Shown in pieces: positions 58,815-64,000 of a stretch of 64,000 nt of DNA. The position numbers were made by a program, and so were the translations under genes. This DNA comes from Calonectria ilicicola (Eukaryota > Ascomycota > Sordariomycetes > Hypocreales > Nectriaceae): assembly GCA_020809705.1 (NCBI GenBank), contig CP085831.1:4216001-4280000 (forward strand). Direction: 5' to 3'. A model generated the notes under the pieces. That model saw only the letters and a list, made by a program, of their open reading frames with translations, was not told the origin of the DNA and made no database searches. The number at the start of each line of letters is the position of its first letter. Positions within the stretch are counted from its first letter, which is position 1.

Positions 58815-61800
58815 TTAGGCAAAGTTAAATAAGATCTTAGCTTAATTGATTTAATTATGTAGGCAGAAATACCTTTTAAAGTTATAAGGTAAGGAGATGG
58901 TTTATTATAGGCTATTATTTATTAATAATTTGGATAATATAGATTAGGCTGAATTAAAGATAGTAGTTAATACTTAATCCCTAGGGGCTCTAGATATTAT
59001 TAATTGGAATACTATTAATCTTAATAGTTTATTTAATATTATATCTTTAGAAATACTTTTAATATCTTTAAGTAATATATAAAATATTTTATTAATTCTT
59101 AGATTATTTTTTTATAATCTTTTTATTTAATTTTAAATTTTTTATTTTCCTTTTTTCTTTATAATATCTTTTTAACTTTTTATTAATTTTCTAAATTTTT
59201 TATTTATAATTTATATTTAAATTTTATATTTATTTAAATATTATTATTTAATTTTAATAATAAGATATAGAAGATAAAGTAGATCTTAATATTATCTAGG
59301 AGATTAAGCTTATAGTTATTTTTTAATATTTCTTTTTTAATTAGGTATAATTTAATTTATATAAAGTTGATTTTTTTATTTTATTTTTTTATTATAAGAT
59401 TTTTTATTATTAAATAGATTATATCTTCTTTTAAGAAGAATAATCCTTTTAATTTTTTAAATTATAATATCTTTTTATTATATTATAAATAAATTTAAAT
59501 TCTATTTTTATTTTTTTATATAATTTTCTTAAATTATTTAACTTAATTATAACTTTTACTTAGATTATGCTTTTTAAGAAGGTTTAGTAAGTGTCTAATA
59601 TAAAGCCAAAATTAGCTTTTATTAGTATTATTTTAATACTATAATTATAAGATATATTATATATTAATTATATAATAAGTAACTTTTCTATTTAATTAGT
59701 TTATTTATAGTTAATATAATATTATAGATATTGCTTAATTTTCTAATTTTGGTATTTAGTTTATCTATTTATTTAGAAGTAGAAGGCTATATTTAGCTTA
59801 TAGTTTAACCTTATTAAGAACATCAGGCTTTATTAAAACTTAAATATAAATAGTTATTCTTTATTTAAAATAATTTTAGTTAGTAATCTATATATAGTAA
59901 TTATATATTAAAAGAAAAAATAAATAAATTATTTTTCTTTTATTATTTTATTATAAAGAAAGTAATATATTACTTTTATAAAGTAATTAATAATAATAAA
60001 AATATTATTATAATATATTTTTATAATAAGATTTATTAATAAAGGAAGATTAATAATAAAGTCTATTATAATTAAATCTTATAAAGGATGGTTATAATAA
60101 TCTATATAGTTTATATCTTGGTTTTTAAAGTATTAATATAGGCTGTATTCTTTATATACCTATTCAACTTTCTTTTTCATCTTATTAAAAGAAAATATCT
60201 ATTTAATTTATTTAAAGATTTTATTAATATCTTTATGGTTATATAAGGGATGTTTATAAATATCCTTTATTAGTTCTATTTAGTATTTCTCTAGCACTTA
60301 TAGATAATTTATTTTCTCTTTTTTAAAAGTACTAGATTATATTTTTTAATTTTTCTTAATAGTAGATTATCTTATTTTATTTATTATATTAGAATTTTTA
60401 TAGTAGTAGTTCTAATTATATATGGTAATCCTTTTATTCTTATAGTAGTGATTATTCTCTTTATTTTTATTATTATTTTGTTAATTAGGGCTTATTTTAG
60501 GCCTCTATTAGTATTATAGATTAATAGTTTTTTCTATATTTTTGATTTTTTTATATTATAGTTAGGTTAGTAGTTGATTATATTAGTATAATTGTTTTTA
60601 GTTTTTTTAATATAGATAATTTAGTAATTGAACTTAAAGAGATATTTAATATATTATAATTATCTTATATTAAATTTTTAAATTATTATAAAATAAAAGA
60701 TATTTTTATAATTTATATATATTATAATTTTATAATTACTTTTTAATAAATATTATTAAAATTCTTTAAAAATATCTATAATAATAAGGAATTCTTTATT
60801 ATAGATAAAGTAATTTAGTTTAGGGTTATATAGCTTATATAAATAGAAGGCTATAGGATGTAGGTTTTCTTGTTTATCTTGTTGTCCGATCTGGGCCTCT
60901 AAGGTGAAGTCTGATGTATCGGTTTCTAGCTCTATAGGCTTATTAGGATTGAATATTATAAGGATAGGTTCTTTTAAAATAGCATTTTTTATAGCTTTAA
61001 ATAATTATTATATTTTATTTTTTTATTAAAAGATAATTTTTTCTTAGTTAGTTTTATTATATTTAAAATAATTCTATTAAATCCTTTAATAAATCTTTAA
61101 TAATAATTAGTAAATCTAAGAAAGATTTATACTTTTTTATATTAATAAGTTCCTTTTAATCTTTTATTATAATAACTTTTTTTAGATTTATATAAATTTT
61201 ATTAAGATTAATAATATATTCTAGAAATTTTACTTTTTAAGTATAGAATTTACTTTTTTTAATTTAATTAGAAATTTGATGTCTTAGAGGGCTTTTAAGA
61301 TCTTATAAATATATTCTTTATATTCTTTTTTATTTTTAAAAAAGATAAGGATATTATCTAGATAGTAAATAATAAAAATATCTAAGTATTTTTATAATAT
61401 ATTGGTTATTATTTATTGGAATAATGTTAGTGTATTTATGAGTTTAAAAGGTATAATTAGGTATTTAAATAATTTAAACTTTATTTAGAAAGTAGTTTTT
61501 TATTTATATTCTTTTTTAATATAAATAAGATTATATACTCCTTTAAGATCTAATATAATAAAGATATTAACTTTATAAAAATAATTTTTTATTTTATTAA
61601 TTAATAATAATAAAGTATAATTTTTAATAATAATATTATTAAGTTATTGATAGTCTATAATAAGGTATAGTTTTCTATTTTTTTAGATATAAATATAATA
61701 GGGTAATTGGCTTTAAAGTTTGAAATATAGATATATCCCTTTTTAAATATATCTTAGATATATTCCTTTAGAATATTAAGCTTGATTTAATTAAGATTAT

Positions 61801-64000
61801 AAGTAAGATAAAATATTAGATTTATTTTTAAGAATAATTTTATAATCTTACTAGCTAAACTTAAGTAATCTAATATCTAGTTTTTTTATAAAAAGCTTTT
61901 TATAAATTTAGTATTATAAAAGTATATTATATAATCTATTTATTTTTATTTTAATCTTTATTTTTTTAAGATTTTTATTAATTTATTAAAATTATATTCT
62001 AAAGTATATAATAATCTATTATTATTACTTTTTCTAATTATTCTTATATTTATATTTTATTTTTTTTAATAATAAAGATTCTTCTTTACTTATATCTTTT
62101 ACTTAATTAAGATTAGAAGTTTAAGATCTTTTAACTAGACTTATAGAAATATCGCTGGCTATATCATACTCCTTAGGTATTTACACCTAGCTAGTACACT
62201 AGTAGATATTAGGGTTATATTGATATAATTATAGATACCTTAAAATTAGATTATATTATTTAATATTAATAATATTAAAAGTTATTCCTTAGTTCTTTTC
62301 TTTAATAAAGACTTTTAGATAATTAATCTTTTTATTTATAATATTATTATTATAATTAAAAGAGGTTCTTTTTATATTAATTATTTTATATAGGTTAGCT
62401 TTTATTATCTATAGTAGTTAAAGTTAATTAATTATTTAAAGATTAATATAGTTTTATTTAGCTCTATTATCTATTATAATATTATATTATTTTCTTTTAA
62501 TTCTTACTTTTATTTTTAATTATTATTAAAATTATTTTTTAATTATAAAATATAAAGCTTTTTTAAAGAGTTTTTTTAATAATTCTAGAGGTTATTGTTC
62601 TAGCTACTCCTATTGCTCTTTTATAAGGGGCTTTACTTATTTTTTGATTTTACTTAATACTAGGCTATTATTTTATTTATTATATAGATATTATATTTAA
62701 GGTCTTAATATTTATTCTAGGGTAGCTTATTACAATTAGAGAACTTAGGCTTATTTAGTTCTAATATAGTAAATTAATAGTAGGGGTTTTTTTCTATTAC
62801 TTTATATTAATTAAAGTATCTTCTATAAGTATAATAAATAATTATATCTTCTATTTTAATAAGAAAGTATATTATATATTATTTTTACTTTATATATTAA
62901 AAGTAATTATAATTATAATAATTTATTTATAAAATATTCTTATATTCCTTATATATTATATTTAGTTTAAGATTATTTTCCTTATATTAAATAGATTAGG
63001 GATTATAATTTCTTAATTATTATTTACTTTATATAAGTAAAAAGACTTTATTTTTATTTTATAAAAATTCTTTAATTTATTAAATTATTCTTTTAATATT
63101 AATTATTTATTTTTTATTTTTATTTTTATTATAAGTATAAGTATTTTACTATATTAGTGCTTTATTAGTATATATATTTAAAATAGATATAAAGATTTCT
63201 ATCTTCTTGGCTTATTCTAGCCATTTATAGAGGAGATAGGACTAGCCTTCTTATTAGATTGATTATACTTTTTGGATAGTTTTATTAATTTTTTATTATA
63301 AAGTGAGTTTTACTTTATATAATTTATAATCTTTTATATATTATTTAACTATAATAATTAATTTATATTTTCTAATAATAATAAGAATAATTTTTTTTAT
63401 AATATTCTATTTCTTTTCTAATACTAAGATTTATTAAGTTTTTATAATATTAAGTTATTTCTATTCTTTTAGTATAAATTTAAATTAATTTTCTATTTTT
63501 AAAAAATAATATTTAAAGGATTTATATCTTTTCTTTTTATAATTAAAATAAATAATCTTACTTTTATTATAACCCTAGGTAGTGCTAAGTTCTATTAATC
63601 CTAAATAAGTCCTATATATAGTACTTTATTACTTATTCTAGATTTTTCCTTTATTTAGGATATATAAAGTTTTATTATTTTAAGTATATTCTTTATATTA
63701 ATTAAATTATTTTTTATTAATTTTAATAATACTTTTAATATATTTTAAGAGTTTTTCTAGCTAATCTTTCTTATAGATTTTATCCTTAACTTTATCCTTT
63801 AGGTCTTTATAATAAAGTTCTATTAATATATTATTATCCTAGGCTATTTATACTATAATTCTTTTAAACTTGGCTAAATACTAGCTATAGGATTTTATTT
63901 ATTTAAGCTTATATAACTAATTTATAGCTTATTATTCTATATTAACTATACTAAAATTATTTTTAATAATAATCTTAAAATTTTCCTAATTTTTAAAAAT
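58815..64000 (-). pseudogene. gag-pol relic of element 3
   Basis: Minus-strand gag-pol of element 3, entering from the right edge. Protease, reverse transcriptase, RNase H and integrase relics are in the expected order, plus the RNase H segment missing in element 1. gag with its zinc-knuckle region lies near 63540-63560. All frames are interrupted. Confidence 0.8.

Larger units (their letters stand above)
49226..64000 (-). mobile_element. Ty3/Gypsy-type LTR retrotransposon, element 3 (interrupted, runs off right edge)
   Basis: A minus-strand relative of element 1. Its 3' LTR (49226-51471) is split by a pogo-like transposon. The reversed purine tract (CCCCTCTCTGTTAG, about 51477-51491) follows, then the internal region 51472-51906, which continues after element 2 from 58815 to the window end. 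Reversed relics of the chromodomain tail (near 59000-59070), integrase, RNase H (ETDTSDFTLEAQIG, near 60883-60930), reverse transcriptase (IIYYLDNILIFF, near 61340-61385) and protease (near 62450-62490) are present in that order. The 5' LTR lies beyond 64000. It is heavily RIP-mutated and cannot be active. Confidence 0.88.

Noticed and set aside
1..64000. CRISPR array, rRNA operon, telomere repeats
   Set aside because: No regularly spaced short repeats, rRNA-like blocks or TTAGGG arrays were seen.

Overview
The window is nuclear DNA of a filamentous ascomycete (Pezizomycotina, probably a Sordariomycete; I cannot name the species). The evidence is genes with short 49-106 bp GT..AG introns, a fungal iterative polyketide synthase, a Zn2Cys6 regulator, NACHT-WD40 and TPR NLR-type genes, and long very AT-rich stretches whose transposons carry the C-to-T/G-to-A decay typical of repeat-induced point mutation (RIP).

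Layout. (1) 1-18280: a compact secondary-metabolite cluster. It holds the 3'-truncated (in this window) highly reducing PKS, a Gfo/Idh/MocA oxidoreductase, a flavin monooxygenase, a divergently transcribed 2-oxoglutarate/Fe(II) oxygenase, a secreted BBE-type FAD-linked oxidase and an AflR-like Zn2Cys6 regulator. (2) 18281-20947: gene-free, with a decayed tandem duplication, grading into AT-rich DNA. (3) 20948-30562: a Tc1/mariner-like DNA transposon with 63-bp terminal repeats and a SAP-domain transposase relic, a complete 6.84-kb RIP-mutated Ty3/Gypsy-type element (element 1), and two un-mutated ~130-bp TGTAAC..ACA insertions. (4) 30563-46437: GC-normal island with an intact aldo-keto reductase, then a scrapyard of NLR-type gene pieces (TPR tail, STAND N-terminus, a NACHT-WD40 gene interrupted by one TAG, two nucleoside-phosphorylase-like heads), a 1.13-kb foldback element with 8-bp target duplication, and a frame-broken low-complexity gene. 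(5) 46438-64000: AT-rich DNA dominated by nested retroelements. A minus-strand Gypsy element (element 3) runs off the right edge, a pogo/Fot1-like transposon sits in its LTR, and a plus-strand element of a related subfamily (element 2) sits inside its body.

How it works together: the cluster encodes one chain-building enzyme plus at least four redox tailoring enzymes under a likely pathway-specific regulator; CCG-N7-CGG motifs occur in the PKS promoter and in the shared monooxygenase/oxygenase promoter. The PKS has active-looking KS, AT, DH, methyltransferase, KR and ACP domains and no recognisable enoylreductase. A long Ser/Thr/Pro-rich tail after the ACP hints at a further module beyond the window edge. 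The flanking repeat compartment is inactivated. Exon boundaries were deduced by hand from splice signals and reading-frame/motif continuity; no database search was possible.
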